The notes below the pieces were generated by a model that ran no database searches, had not been told where the DNA came from, and saw only the letters and a list, made by a program, of their open reading frames with translations. Made by a program: the position numbers and the translations under genes. Shown here one piece after another: positions 1-8,048 of a stretch of DNA of 64,000 nucleotides. Origin of the DNA: Streptomyces sp. NBC_00287 (GTDB lineage: Bacteria > Actinomycetota > Actinomycetes > Streptomycetales > Streptomycetaceae); NCBI RefSeq assembly GCF_036173105.1, contig NZ_CP108053.1:372001-436000 (forward strand), given 5' to 3'. How positions within the stretch are numbered: the stretch's first letter is position 1; every line of letters begins with the position of its first letter.

Positions 1-386
1 GGACGCCCGGGCCGGCCAACGGTTTCCGTGAGGTCGTCGCCGCGGTCCAGGGCGAAGTGCTGCCGTACGAGAAGAACTACCTGCGCCACGGGGACCGGCT
101 CACCGCCTCGTTGAAGGTGCTCGACGCGCTGTGGGCGCGGTGCCGCGCCGGCCTGCACGCCGGGGGCGAGGACACGGTGCGGGCCCGGCAGGCGGTGGCG
201 ATGACCGCGCATGCCCGCTGGATGTACGCCGCCGCGCTCGCCCGTACCGAGACCCGCGGCATGGCCAAGCGGCTCGACTTCCCTGAACAGGACCCCGGGC
301 AGCACCACCGCATCGTCACCGGCGGCCTGGACCGGGTGTGGACGCGCACCGAAACCCTGCGGACAGCGCTGGAGGTGGCTTCATGA
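1..386 (+). CDS. FAD-dependent oxidoreductase, C-terminal part (5' end outside window)
   Basis: The frame is open from the window edge (first full codon at position 3) to TGA at 384-386, so only about 127 C-terminal residues are seen. The text around ARTETRGM and the aspartate/histidine-rich segment DPGQHHR look like the C-terminal helical region of the fumarate reductase/succinate dehydrogenase/APS reductase A flavoprotein family. The FAD-binding part lies upstream of the window. The stop overlaps the ATG of the ferredoxin gene (ATGA, 383-386), so the two are probably co-translated as a flavoprotein and its electron-transfer partner. Family placement is firm; the substrate cannot be read from this fragment. 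Confidence 0.75.
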   Translation, partial: TPGPANGFREVVAAVQGEVLPYEKNYLRHGDRLTASLKVLDALWARCRAGLHAGGEDTVRARQAVAMTAHARWMYAAALARTETRGMAKRLDFPEQDPGQHHRIVTGGLDRVWTRTETLRTALEVAS

Positions 387-751
387 TCGAGCTGGTCTCG
401 GCGGAGCGCTGCATCGCCTGCGACAAGTGCGTCAAGGTCTGCCCGACCGACGTCTTCGACCGGGGCGCGGACGGCATCCCGGTGCTCGCCCGCCGTGACG
501 ACTGCCAGACCTGCTTCCAGTGCGAGGCGAACTGCCCCGTCGACGCCCTGTACGTGGCGCCCCTGACCCGCCCGCTGCCCGACGACTCCCCCGCCCGGAA
601 CGAGGAGCACCTGGACCGGACCGGCCTGCTCGGCAGTTACCGCCGGGACATCGGCTGGGGACGAGGCCGCACGCCCGGCGCGCTGCGGGGCGTAGGCCCT
701 CCGCTCGGGCCGCCGGGGTCCACCGGCCCCTCCGCGCCCATCACCTCCTGA
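383..751 (+). CDS. 2x[4Fe-4S] ferredoxin-type subunit
   Basis: A 122-residue protein. Residues 9-20 hold CIACDKCVKVCP and a second cluster motif, CQTCFQCEANCP, follows at about 41-52, giving two [4Fe-4S] centres as in bacterial-type ferredoxins and the B subunit of APS-reductase-like enzymes. A GGAGGT Shine-Dalgarno at 371-376 supports the ATG at 383, which overlaps the stop of the upstream flavoprotein. The last 50 residues are glycine/proline-rich with no recognisable motif. The likely role is to carry electrons to or from the flavoprotein. A TauD-type dioxygenase follows 56 bases later, which fits a sulfur- or sulfonate-related unit, but that is inference. Confidence 0.88.
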   Translation: MIELVSAERCIACDKCVKVCPTDVFDRGADGIPVLARRDDCQTCFQCEANCPVDALYVAPLTRPLPDDSPARNEEHLDRTGLLGSYRRDIGWGRGRTPGALRGVGPPLGPPGSTGPSAPITS

Positions 752-807
752 CCGCCCGCGACCGCTCACCGATCACCGATCACCCACACCGGAAGGACAC
801 CCGCGCC

Positions 808-1707
808 ATGACCACCAGCACCGACTTCGACATCATCAGGATCGGCGGCCGTATCGGCGCCGAGATCCTCGGAGTCGACCTCTCCGCCGACCTCGCCCCC
901 GCCATCGTCACCGAGATCAACTCCGCGCTTCTGGAACACAAGGCGCTGGTCTTCCGCGGCCAGCACCTCGACGACGCCGGCCAGCTCCGCTTCGCCTCCC
1001 TGTTCGGCGAGCTCACCACCGCGCACCCCACCGTCCCGTCCGTCGACGGCCAGCCCCACATCCTGCCCGTCGACGGCGAAGAGGGCATCCGCGCCAACCA
1101 GTGGCACACCGACGTCACCTTCGTACGCACCCCGCCGAAGGCGTCCACACTGCGCGGCATCGTGATCCCGCCCTACGGCGGCAACACCCTCATCGCCAAC
1201 TCGGCGGCCGCGTACCGGGACCTTCCCGTGCCGCTGCGCGAGCTCGCAGACAAGCTGTGGGCGGTGCACACCAACGACTACGACTACGCGGCGCCGAGGA
1301 ACGAAAAGGCGGCCGAGCACCGCAAGCGGTTCGTCTCCCGGAAGTACCGCACCGCCCACCCGGTGGTCCGCGTCCATCCCGAGACCGGGGAACGCGGACT
1401 GTTCATCGGCGGGTTCGCGCAGAGCATCGTCGGGCTCGGCCCGTCCGAGTCGCGGGATCTGCTGCGCCTGTTCCAGTCGTACGTCACCCGCCCGGAGAAC
1501 ATCGTGCGGGTGGCCTGGCAGCCCGGCGACCTCGTGCTGTTCGACAACCGCATCACCCAGCACTACGCCCCCGACGACTACGGCGACCTGCCGCGTCTGC
1601 TGCACCGCGTGACCGTCGCCGGGGACATCCCGGCCGGCATCGACGGCACGCTCAGCCATGTCATCGAGGGCGACGACGCCACCCACTACACACCCGCCTC
1701 GGCATGA
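808..1707 (+). CDS. TauD/TfdA family Fe(II)/2-oxoglutarate dioxygenase
   Basis: A 299-residue protein. The facial triad is visible as H100 and D102 in QWHTDVTF and a distal H252 in TQHYA. R267 in LLHRVTV is the expected 2-oxoglutarate salt-bridge residue. The length matches TauD, which oxidises taurine or other small sulfonates or carboxylates to release the heteroatom group. The start is the ATG at 808, preceded by GGAAGGA (791-797). An in-frame opening extends further upstream but overlaps the ferredoxin gene and lacks family similarity. The position directly behind the flavoprotein and ferredoxin suggests one operon. Substrate unknown. Confidence 0.9.
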   Translation: MTTSTDFDIIRIGGRIGAEILGVDLSADLAPAIVTEINSALLEHKALVFRGQHLDDAGQLRFASLFGELTTAHPTVPSVDGQPHILPVDGEEGIRANQWHTDVTFVRTPPKASTLRGIVIPPYGGNTLIANSAAAYRDLPVPLRELADKLWAVHTNDYDYAAPRNEKAAEHRKRFVSRKYRTAHPVVRVHPETGERGLFIGGFAQSIVGLGPSESRDLLRLFQSYVTRPENIVRVAWQPGDLVLFDNRITQHYAPDDYGDLPRLLHRVTVAGDIPAGIDGTLSHVIEGDDATHYTPASA

Positions 1708-1712
1708 GCCCC

Positions 1713-1751
1713 GGCCGCTGGGAGCGTCGACGATCGGCACCCCCAGCGGCC
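1713..1751. terminator. Inverted repeat between convergent genes
   Basis: A perfect 10-bp repeat (GGCCGCTGGG at 1713-1722, CCCAGCGGCC at 1742-1751) with a 19-base loop lies between the dioxygenase stop and the stop of the convergent DUF1996 gene. It probably terminates both transcripts. There is no U-tract, as usual in Streptomyces. Confidence 0.55.
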
Positions 1752-1756
1752 CTCAC

Positions 1757-3658
1757 TCACGCCCGGCGCCCGATGCGGCGCAGCAGCACAATGCCTGCGA
1801 TGACCAGGACGGATCCGGCTGCGGCAGGCCACAGTTTCGCGCCCGTGTCGGCGAGTGAGCCGCCGGCCGTCTGCGGTTCGGTTCCGTCCGACTGCGACTG
1901 GTCGGCTCCGACGGGGGCCGGGGCCTGGGTCGGCGTGGCCGTCGCCGATCCGATCGCCTCGGCCGGTTCGGTCTCGGCCGGGTCTTCAGCGGTCGGGGTC
2001 GGTGATGGGGTGGCGTAGGTCTTCGGCTTGTCGGCGGTGGCGGACGGGGTTGCGTCAGCCGGGGGCTCGTTGCTCGGCGTGGCGGCCGGGGGCGCCTGCG
2101 TCGCGGGCTCGGTCTGACCGTCGTCGCCGGTCGGGGTCGGGTCAGCAGGCTCCTGCGGCTCCTCGGGCTGCTCGGTCTCCTGCGGCTGCTCCGGCTGCTG
2201 GGTCTCCTGCGGCTCCTCCGGTTCCTGCGGCTCTTCCGGCTGCTGCGGTTCCTCCGGCAGCGCCCCGCCGTCGCACTGCCGGCCCTCATTGATGCAGTCG
2301 ACCATCTCGCGCATCAGGTCCTCGTCGAAGACGTTGATGAAGTCGCCGTGGTCCGTGACGGGCTTGTGCAGCTGCTCGGGGAAGGCGTCGACCGCGAAGA
2401 GCGGGGTCGTACGGCCGCCGTCGTCGAGGCTCGGGGCGTCGACGTCGTAGACGATGCGCTGGACCAGTTGCGGGATGGCCTGGAAGCCGGCCGGGCAGGT
2501 GCCGTCGGCCGCGGCGAAGGCCACGTGGGTGCGGTGGTTGGCGCTGTCGATGTTGCGGCCGTCCCAGCAGCTCTGGAACTTGAACGTGCGGACCACGTCG
2601 CTGCCTTCGGGGCAGAGCGGGTACTTGTCCTTCAACTGCCGGTCCTCGAACCCGGTACAGCTCCAGGACGCGTTGGCGTTGGCCGTGCCGTTGACGAAGG
2701 CCTTGGCGTCGCCGGTGATGATGCGCAGCAGACGGGGCATGCCGGTCACTTCGCCGGTCGGGCTGCCCTGGAAGGTCAGCGTGACCTCCTGGGGGGTGAC
2801 GATCTCACCGGCGTTGCCCTCGATGCCGCCGCCCGGGGCGTTGGCGTCCTGCTCCTGGGTGCCGTTCTGCAGACGCAGGACGGGCCAGTAGTACGAGGAC
2901 TTGTCGCCCTGGTTCTCGCAGCTGGTGTCGGCTGCGGCCAGGTCCTCGTCGCTGGCGAAGGCGTCGTTGGCCTGGTTGCCGATGTAGTCGTGGAAGTGGT
3001 GGGCGCCGTTGGAGACGCCCGGCGCGACGATGACGTTGTCGGAGTTGAAGATGCCGTTCTCGTTGACCCCGCAGCTGGTGGTGAAGGTGCCGCGGGAGGC
3101 GCCGTCTTGGGCGGCCGGGGGCTGGACGTTCGGCTGGACCGTGGTGATGTCGGTGAAGTCCGCGGCGACGGGGCCGTTTCCGGCCTGGCCGCCCTCCGGC
3201 TGCTCTTCGGGGACGGTCAGTTCGCAACCCGCCAGCGCTTCGAGCCCCTCGGGGCGCTCGCCGGCATTGCCGATCGCGACGGCGATCCGTTCGATCGTCG
3301 CGCCCCGCTTCTCCTCCAGCGGGTTCATGATCGAGCCGTCGGTGAAGCCGGTGTCCTGCCGCTGTTCCGCTGTCGCCGCCCGCAGTTGCTGGTAGGCCTC
3401 GGCTATCTGGCCGTCCAGGGCGGCGAGTTCGTTGTCGACGTCCGTCCTGGCCGCGTCCGGGATCTCGGTCAACTCGCTGCCCACGTCAGGGCAGTCGATC
3501 GTGGCCTCGCCGCTCTGGGCCGAGGTGCCGTCACCGCCCTCGGTCGCCGAGGCGTAGATGTTGGTCGCCACCAGCCCGCCGCCGCCCAGGATCAACGCGA
3601 CCGCGGCGAAGGTCGCGCGTCGTGGGCCGGTCGGGCGCCTGCGCGTATTGCGTCTCAA
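1757..3658 (-). CDS. Secreted DUF1996 protein with LAxTG-type cell-wall sorting signal
   Basis: A 633-residue protein. A basic N-terminus and hydrophobic stretch (about 16-34) form a signal peptide. A central DUF1996 domain contains HHFHDYIGN and many conserved Trp/Cys. A Pro/Glu/Gln linker of PEEPQ-like repeats and a Thr/Pro/Ala-rich segment follow. The C-terminus has LADTG, a hydrophobic helix and an RRIGRRA tail, which is the sorting signal used by class E sortases. The start is TTG at 3658, supported by AGGAG seven bases upstream. DUF1996 has no settled function; surface display is the firm part. The gene is divergent from GAPDH. The repeat linker probably spans the wall. Confidence 0.85.
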   Translation of the reverse strand: MRRNTRRRPTGPRRATFAAVALILGGGGLVATNIYASATEGGDGTSAQSGEATIDCPDVGSELTEIPDAARTDVDNELAALDGQIAEAYQQLRAATAEQRQDTGFTDGSIMNPLEEKRGATIERIAVAIGNAGERPEGLEALAGCELTVPEEQPEGGQAGNGPVAADFTDITTVQPNVQPPAAQDGASRGTFTTSCGVNENGIFNSDNVIVAPGVSNGAHHFHDYIGNQANDAFASDEDLAAADTSCENQGDKSSYYWPVLRLQNGTQEQDANAPGGGIEGNAGEIVTPQEVTLTFQGSPTGEVTGMPRLLRIITGDAKAFVNGTANANASWSCTGFEDRQLKDKYPLCPEGSDVVRTFKFQSCWDGRNIDSANHRTHVAFAAADGTCPAGFQAIPQLVQRIVYDVDAPSLDDGGRTTPLFAVDAFPEQLHKPVTDHGDFINVFDEDLMREMVDCINEGRQCDGGALPEEPQQPEEPQEPEEPQETQQPEQPQETEQPEEPQEPADPTPTGDDGQTEPATQAPPAATPSNEPPADATPSATADKPKTYATPSPTPTAEDPAETEPAEAIGSATATPTQAPAPVGADQSQSDGTEPQTAGGSLADTGAKLWPAAAGSVLVIAGIVLLRRIGRRA

Positions 3659-3899
3659 GGCAGTACTCCTACGTTCGGGGCCAGCGAGCGGGCATACAAA
3701 TCCCTCGCCCCCATACGGACGCAGGGCCCACCGTGTTCAACCGCCTCACGGATTCATACGAAGCTCTCAGAGAACCCCACGTCACGCCGGACGCCGGATA
3801 CATTTAGCCCGCGCATGCAACTATCTCCGGGACCCCGATCATGACCCTTCGAACAGGCGGGTTAGCATATGAGCACCGCCTAGCTCGAAAGAGACTTCT
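3659..3899. promoter_or_regulatory. Divergent promoter region (DUF1996 / GAPDH)
   Basis: These 241 bases separate two divergent genes and hold no convincing ORF. They are richer in A/T than the flanks. A TAGCAT at 3863-3868, about 32 bases before the GAPDH GTG, could be a -10 element. I see no clear -35 or operator. Confidence 0.4.
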
Positions 3900-5345
3900 G
3901 TGACTGTCAACGACGACTCGTTCACCAACTGGAAGAACCGCGAGGAGATCGCGGAGTCGATGATCCCGATCATCGGGAAGCTGCACCGCGAGCGGGATGT
4001 GACGGTCCTGCTGCACAGCCGCTCCTTGGTGAACAAGTCGGTGGTCAGCATCCTGAAGACCCACCGGTTCGCGCGGCAGATCGCGGGCGAGGAACTGTCG
4101 GTCACCGAGACGCTGCCCTTCCTGCAGGCACTCACCGCTCTTGACCTCGGCCCGTCCCAGATCGACATCGGCATGCTCGCCGCGACGTACAAGTCCGACG
4201 ACCGCGGCCTGTCGGTGGCGGAGTTCACCGCGGAGGCCGTCGCCGGCGCCACGGGCGCCAACAAGATCGAGGGCGGCGCGGGCCGTGACGTCGTGCTCTA
4301 CGGCTTCGGGCGCATCGGCCGCCTCGTCGCCCGGCTGCTGATCGAGAAGGCAGGCTCCGGCAACGGTCTGCGGCTGCGTGCCATCGTCGTGCGTGGCGGC
4401 GGTGAGCAGGATCTGGTCAAGCGTGCCTCGCTGCTGCGCCGGGACTCCATCCACGGCCAGTTCCAGGGCACGATCACCGTCGACGAGGCGACCGGCACGA
4501 TCTTCGCCAACGGCAACGCGATCAAGGTGATCTACGCCAACGACCCGTCCGAGGTCGACTACACGGCGTACGGCATCAAGGACGCCATCCTGATCGACAA
4601 CACCGGCAAGTGGCGTGACCGCGAGGGCCTCTCGCAGCATCTGCGTCCCGGTATCGACAAGGTCGTCCTGACCGCGCCCGGCAAGGGCGACGTCCCGAAC
4701 ATCGTGCACGGTGTCAACCACGACACGATCAAGCCGGACGAGCAGATCCTGTCCTGCGCCTCCTGCACCACCAACGCGATCGTCCCGCCGCTGAAGGCGA
4801 TGGCCGACGAGTACGGCGTCGTCCGCGGCCATGTGGAGACCGTCCACTCGTTCACCAACGACCAGAACCTGCTGGACAATTACCACAAGGCCGACCGTCG
4901 TGGCCGTTCCGCGCCGCTGAACATGGTGATCACCGAGACCGGTGCCGCCTCCGCCGTCGCCAAGGCGCTGCCCGACCTCAAGGCGCCCATCACCGGCAGC
5001 TCGATCCGCGTCCCCGTGCCGGACGTCTCGATCGCGATCCTCAGCCTGCGCCTGGGCCGGGAGACCACCCGCGAGGAGGTCCTGGAGTACCTCCGGGACG
5101 TCTCGCTGAACTCGCCGCTGAAGCGCCAGATCGACTTCACCACGGCCCCCGACGCCGTCTCGATGGACTTCGTCGGCTCGCGCCACGCGTCGATCGTCGA
5201 CGCCGGCGCGACCAAGGTCGACGGCGACAACGCGATCCTCTACCTCTGGTACGACAACGAGTTCGGCTACTCCTGCCAGGTCATCCGGGTCGTCCAGCAC
5301 GTCTCCGGAGTGGAGTACCCGACGTTCCCGTCCCCGGCGGTCTGA
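3900..5345 (+). CDS. gap: Glyceraldehyde-3-phosphate dehydrogenase, long form
   Basis: A 481-residue GAPDH. The Rossmann motif GFGRIGR is at 135-141. The catalytic cysteine is C289 in SCASCTTN and the catalytic histidine is H316 in HSFTND. The C-terminal catalytic domain is complete through WYDNEFGYS. Ordinary GAPDH starts almost at the Rossmann motif, so this protein carries about 130 extra N-terminal residues, a form known in several actinobacteria and proteobacteria. It oxidises glyceraldehyde-3-phosphate with NAD(P) in central carbon metabolism. The GTG start at 3900 is preceded by GAAAGAGA. The gene stands alone and converges on the phosphatase at 5352 with only six bases between the stops. 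Confidence 0.92.
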   Translation: MTVNDDSFTNWKNREEIAESMIPIIGKLHRERDVTVLLHSRSLVNKSVVSILKTHRFARQIAGEELSVTETLPFLQALTALDLGPSQIDIGMLAATYKSDDRGLSVAEFTAEAVAGATGANKIEGGAGRDVVLYGFGRIGRLVARLLIEKAGSGNGLRLRAIVVRGGGEQDLVKRASLLRRDSIHGQFQGTITVDEATGTIFANGNAIKVIYANDPSEVDYTAYGIKDAILIDNTGKWRDREGLSQHLRPGIDKVVLTAPGKGDVPNIVHGVNHDTIKPDEQILSCASCTTNAIVPPLKAMADEYGVVRGHVETVHSFTNDQNLLDNYHKADRRGRSAPLNMVITETGAASAVAKALPDLKAPITGSSIRVPVPDVSIAILSLRLGRETTREEVLEYLRDVSLNSPLKRQIDFTTAPDAVSMDFVGSRHASIVDAGATKVDGDNAILYLWYDNEFGYSCQVIRVVQHVSGVEYPTFPSPAV

Positions 5346-5351
5346 TCCACG

Positions 5352-8039
5352 TCACGGCGACCCCGGCGCATCGCCCGCCAGCGGCTGTTCCGTCCAGATC
5401 ACCTTGCCGTTCGGTGTGTACCGCGTACCCCACCGCTCGGCGAACTGGGCCACCAGGAACAGGCCCCGGCCGCCCTCGTCCGTCGTGGCCGCGCTGCGCA
5501 GGTGCGGGGCGGTGCTGCTGCCGTCGGAGACCTCGCAGATCAGGGTGCGGTCGCGGATCAGGCGGACGTGGATGGGGGCGGCGGCGTGGCGGAGGGCGTT
5601 CGTGACCAGCTCGCTGAGGATCAGCTCGGTCGTGAACGCCTCTTCCGTCAGCCCCCAGTCGTCCAGCGTGCGGGTGGCCGCCGCCCGGACCCGGGCCACG
5701 GCAGCGGGGTCGTCCGGGACGTCCCAGGCCGCGATGCGGTCGGCGGCGAGCATCCGCGTCCGGGCGACCACGAGGGCGACGTCGTCGTGCGGCCGCTCGG
5801 GCAGCAGGGCCTCCAGTACCGCCTTGCAGGTCTCCTCGGGCGTACGGCCGTGCGTCGGCGGCGCCGTGGCGAGCGCCCTGCGCAGCAGCTCAAGGCCCTC
5901 GTCGATGTCGCGGCCCCGGTCCTCGACCAGTCCGTCCGTGTACAGGACTAGGCCGCTGCCCTCGGACAGCCGCAGCTCGGTCGCCTCGAAGGGCAGGCTG
6001 CCGCCCAGGCCCAGCGGGGGGCCGCCCGGGATCGTGGGGAACTCGACGTCGCCGTCGGGGTGGACGAGGGCCGGTTCGAGATGGCCGGCGCGGGAGAGGG
6101 TGCACAGCCCGCGGGACGGGTCGTACACGGCGTACAGGCAGGTCGCTCCGGTGACCGGCGCGCTCCGGTCGTCGCCCTCGTCCTGATCGATGCGGGCGAC
6201 CAACTCGTCCAGATGGCCGAGGAGTTCGTCGGGCGCGAGGTCCAGGGCGGAGAAGTTGTGGACCGCTGTACGGAGCCGTCCCATCGTGGCCGCCGCGTGC
6301 AGTCCATGTCCCACGATGTCCCCGACGACCAGCGCCACGCGCGCGCCCGGCAGCGGGATGACGTCGAACCAGTCGCCGCCGACCCCTCCCTGCGCCGCGT
6401 GCGCGGGCAGATAGCGGTAGGCGACGTCGAGGGCGCTCTGGAGGGGCAGCGCCCGGGGCAGCAGGCTGCGCTGGAGCGTGACCGACAGGGTGTGCTCGCG
6501 GGTGTAGCGGCGGGCGTTGTCGATGCTGACGGCGGCCCGCGCCACCAGCTCCTCGGCGAGGGAGACATCGTCCGGTTCGAAGGGCTCGGGCTTGTCGGCG
6601 CGCCAGAAGGTGGCCATGCCCATGATGACGCCGCGGGCGCGCAGCGGGACCGTGAGCATCGCGTGGATCCCGAAGTCCACGAGTCTGCGGGCGTTCTCGG
6701 GATCCTGCTCCTGCCAGCCGGAGAACGCGGGCATGTCCGCCTCCAGCACGGTCCGGCCCGTGCCGAAGCCGAAGGCCTGCGGGGTGGCCGGGGCGAAGTG
6801 GATCAGCTTGCCGATCGGATAGAGCGGGCTGCCCTCCCGCATGCCCTGGAACGCCACCCGTCGCATGTCCGTGCGGCCCACCTTGGGCTCCTCGCCCCGC
6901 AGCACCGGATCGGCGAGATCGACGCTGACGAAGTCGGCGAACCGCGGCACCGCGAAGTCGGCCAGCTCCTGGGAGGTGCGGGTGACGTCGAGGGTGGTGC
7001 CGATCTCAAGACCCGCGTCGTACAGCAGCTTCAGCCGCTCCTGCGCCACGTCCGCCCGGCCGGTCATCGTCCGCAGCTCGGTGGTGTCCCGCAGCGTAGC
7101 CACGCTGCCGGGCGGCCCGCCGTCCCGGTCGGTCGCCCGCTGGCTGACGGCGAGCAGGCGGCCCCGGGCCAAGTGCACCTCGTCGGTGGCGTCCCGCCGG
7201 GAGGTGAACAGCTGGGCGAGGTCGCGGCCGATGCCCAGGTCGCGGCAGGGCCGCCCCTCCGCGTCCCCGGCCAGCCCGAGCAGCCGACGCGCCTCGTCGT
7301 TCGCCAGTGCCAGACGCGACCGGCCGTCCAGGATCAGCACACCCTCCCGTACCGAGTGCAGGACGGCGTCGTGATGCTCGTACATCCGCGTCATCTCGGC
7401 GGGTCCCAGCCCATGTGTCTGGCGCAGCAGCCGTCGGCTGACCAGCGCGGTGCCGCCGGTGGCGAGGGCGAGCGCGGCCGCCGCCGAGCCGAGCAGCATC
7501 GGCAGCTGGTGGTCCACGATCCCGCCCACGCTGGCCAGCGTCACTCCGGCGGCCACCAGACCGACGATCCGGCCGTCGCCGTCGGCCACGGGGACCACGG
7601 CCCGCACGGACGGCCCGAGGGTTCCGGTGTACGTCTCGCGTACGACTCCGCCCGCCGCGGCCGGGGCGATGGTGCCGATGAAGTGCTTGCCGATCCGGTC
7701 GGGGTTGGGGTGGGTGTATCGGATCCCGTCCCGGGTCATCACGACGATGAAGTCCACGTCGGTCGCCTCGCGCGCCGCCTCGGCACGCGGCTGGAGCAGC
7801 GCGGTGGGATCCGGATCCGCCAGGGCTTCGACGACGCCCGGCGCGTGCGCGAAGGCCTGAGCCACGGCGAGTGACCGGTTGCGGGCTTCCCGCTCGGTGT
7901 CGGCGCGGACCTGTAGCACCAGGGCCACCACCGCGGCGACGACGAGGAGCACGACGATCGCCGCCTGGAGCAGGAAGACCTGCTGGGCGACGGTACGCGC
8001 GCTCACCAGCGAGCGCAGGCGGCCGAGGAATCCGGCCAT
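5352..8039 (-). CDS. Membrane sensor SpoIIE-family PP2C phosphatase (Cache-PAS-GAF-PP2C-HATPase)
   Basis: An 895-residue protein. A first membrane helix (about 20-44) is followed by an extracytoplasmic domain with THPNPDRIGKHF, typical of CitA/DcuS-like single Cache sensors, and a second helix near 180-200. PAS (about 215-330), GAF (about 345-520) and PP2C (about 545-760; GGDWFDVIPL, VVGDIVGHG, LYTDGLVE) domains come next. An anti-sigma-like HATPase ends the protein (ELVTNALRH, DEGGRGLFLV). It probably dephosphorylates an anti-sigma antagonist while the HATPase acts as a kinase or anti-sigma module. The ligand of the outer domain is not evident. It lies nine bases from the next phosphatase gene. 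Confidence 0.9.
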   Translation of the reverse strand: MAGFLGRLRSLVSARTVAQQVFLLQAAIVVLLVVAAVVALVLQVRADTEREARNRSLAVAQAFAHAPGVVEALADPDPTALLQPRAEAAREATDVDFIVVMTRDGIRYTHPNPDRIGKHFIGTIAPAAAGGVVRETYTGTLGPSVRAVVPVADGDGRIVGLVAAGVTLASVGGIVDHQLPMLLGSAAAALALATGGTALVSRRLLRQTHGLGPAEMTRMYEHHDAVLHSVREGVLILDGRSRLALANDEARRLLGLAGDAEGRPCRDLGIGRDLAQLFTSRRDATDEVHLARGRLLAVSQRATDRDGGPPGSVATLRDTTELRTMTGRADVAQERLKLLYDAGLEIGTTLDVTRTSQELADFAVPRFADFVSVDLADPVLRGEEPKVGRTDMRRVAFQGMREGSPLYPIGKLIHFAPATPQAFGFGTGRTVLEADMPAFSGWQEQDPENARRLVDFGIHAMLTVPLRARGVIMGMATFWRADKPEPFEPDDVSLAEELVARAAVSIDNARRYTREHTLSVTLQRSLLPRALPLQSALDVAYRYLPAHAAQGGVGGDWFDVIPLPGARVALVVGDIVGHGLHAAATMGRLRTAVHNFSALDLAPDELLGHLDELVARIDQDEGDDRSAPVTGATCLYAVYDPSRGLCTLSRAGHLEPALVHPDGDVEFPTIPGGPPLGLGGSLPFEATELRLSEGSGLVLYTDGLVEDRGRDIDEGLELLRRALATAPPTHGRTPEETCKAVLEALLPERPHDDVALVVARTRMLAADRIAAWDVPDDPAAVARVRAAATRTLDDWGLTEEAFTTELILSELVTNALRHAAAPIHVRLIRDRTLICEVSDGSSTAPHLRSAATTDEGGRGLFLVAQFAERWGTRYTPNGKVIWTEQPLAGDAPGSP

Positions 8040-8048
8040 GTCTCTGTT

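Noticed and set aside
2150..2260. Short tandem repeats that could suggest a CRISPR or minisatellite
   Set aside because: They encode the PEEPQ linker of the DUF1996 protein. There are no spacers of constant length.
6060..7874. 604-codon plus-strand frame opposite the sensor phosphatase
   Set aside because: Composition and lack of domains show an antisense shadow of a well-supported multi-domain gene.
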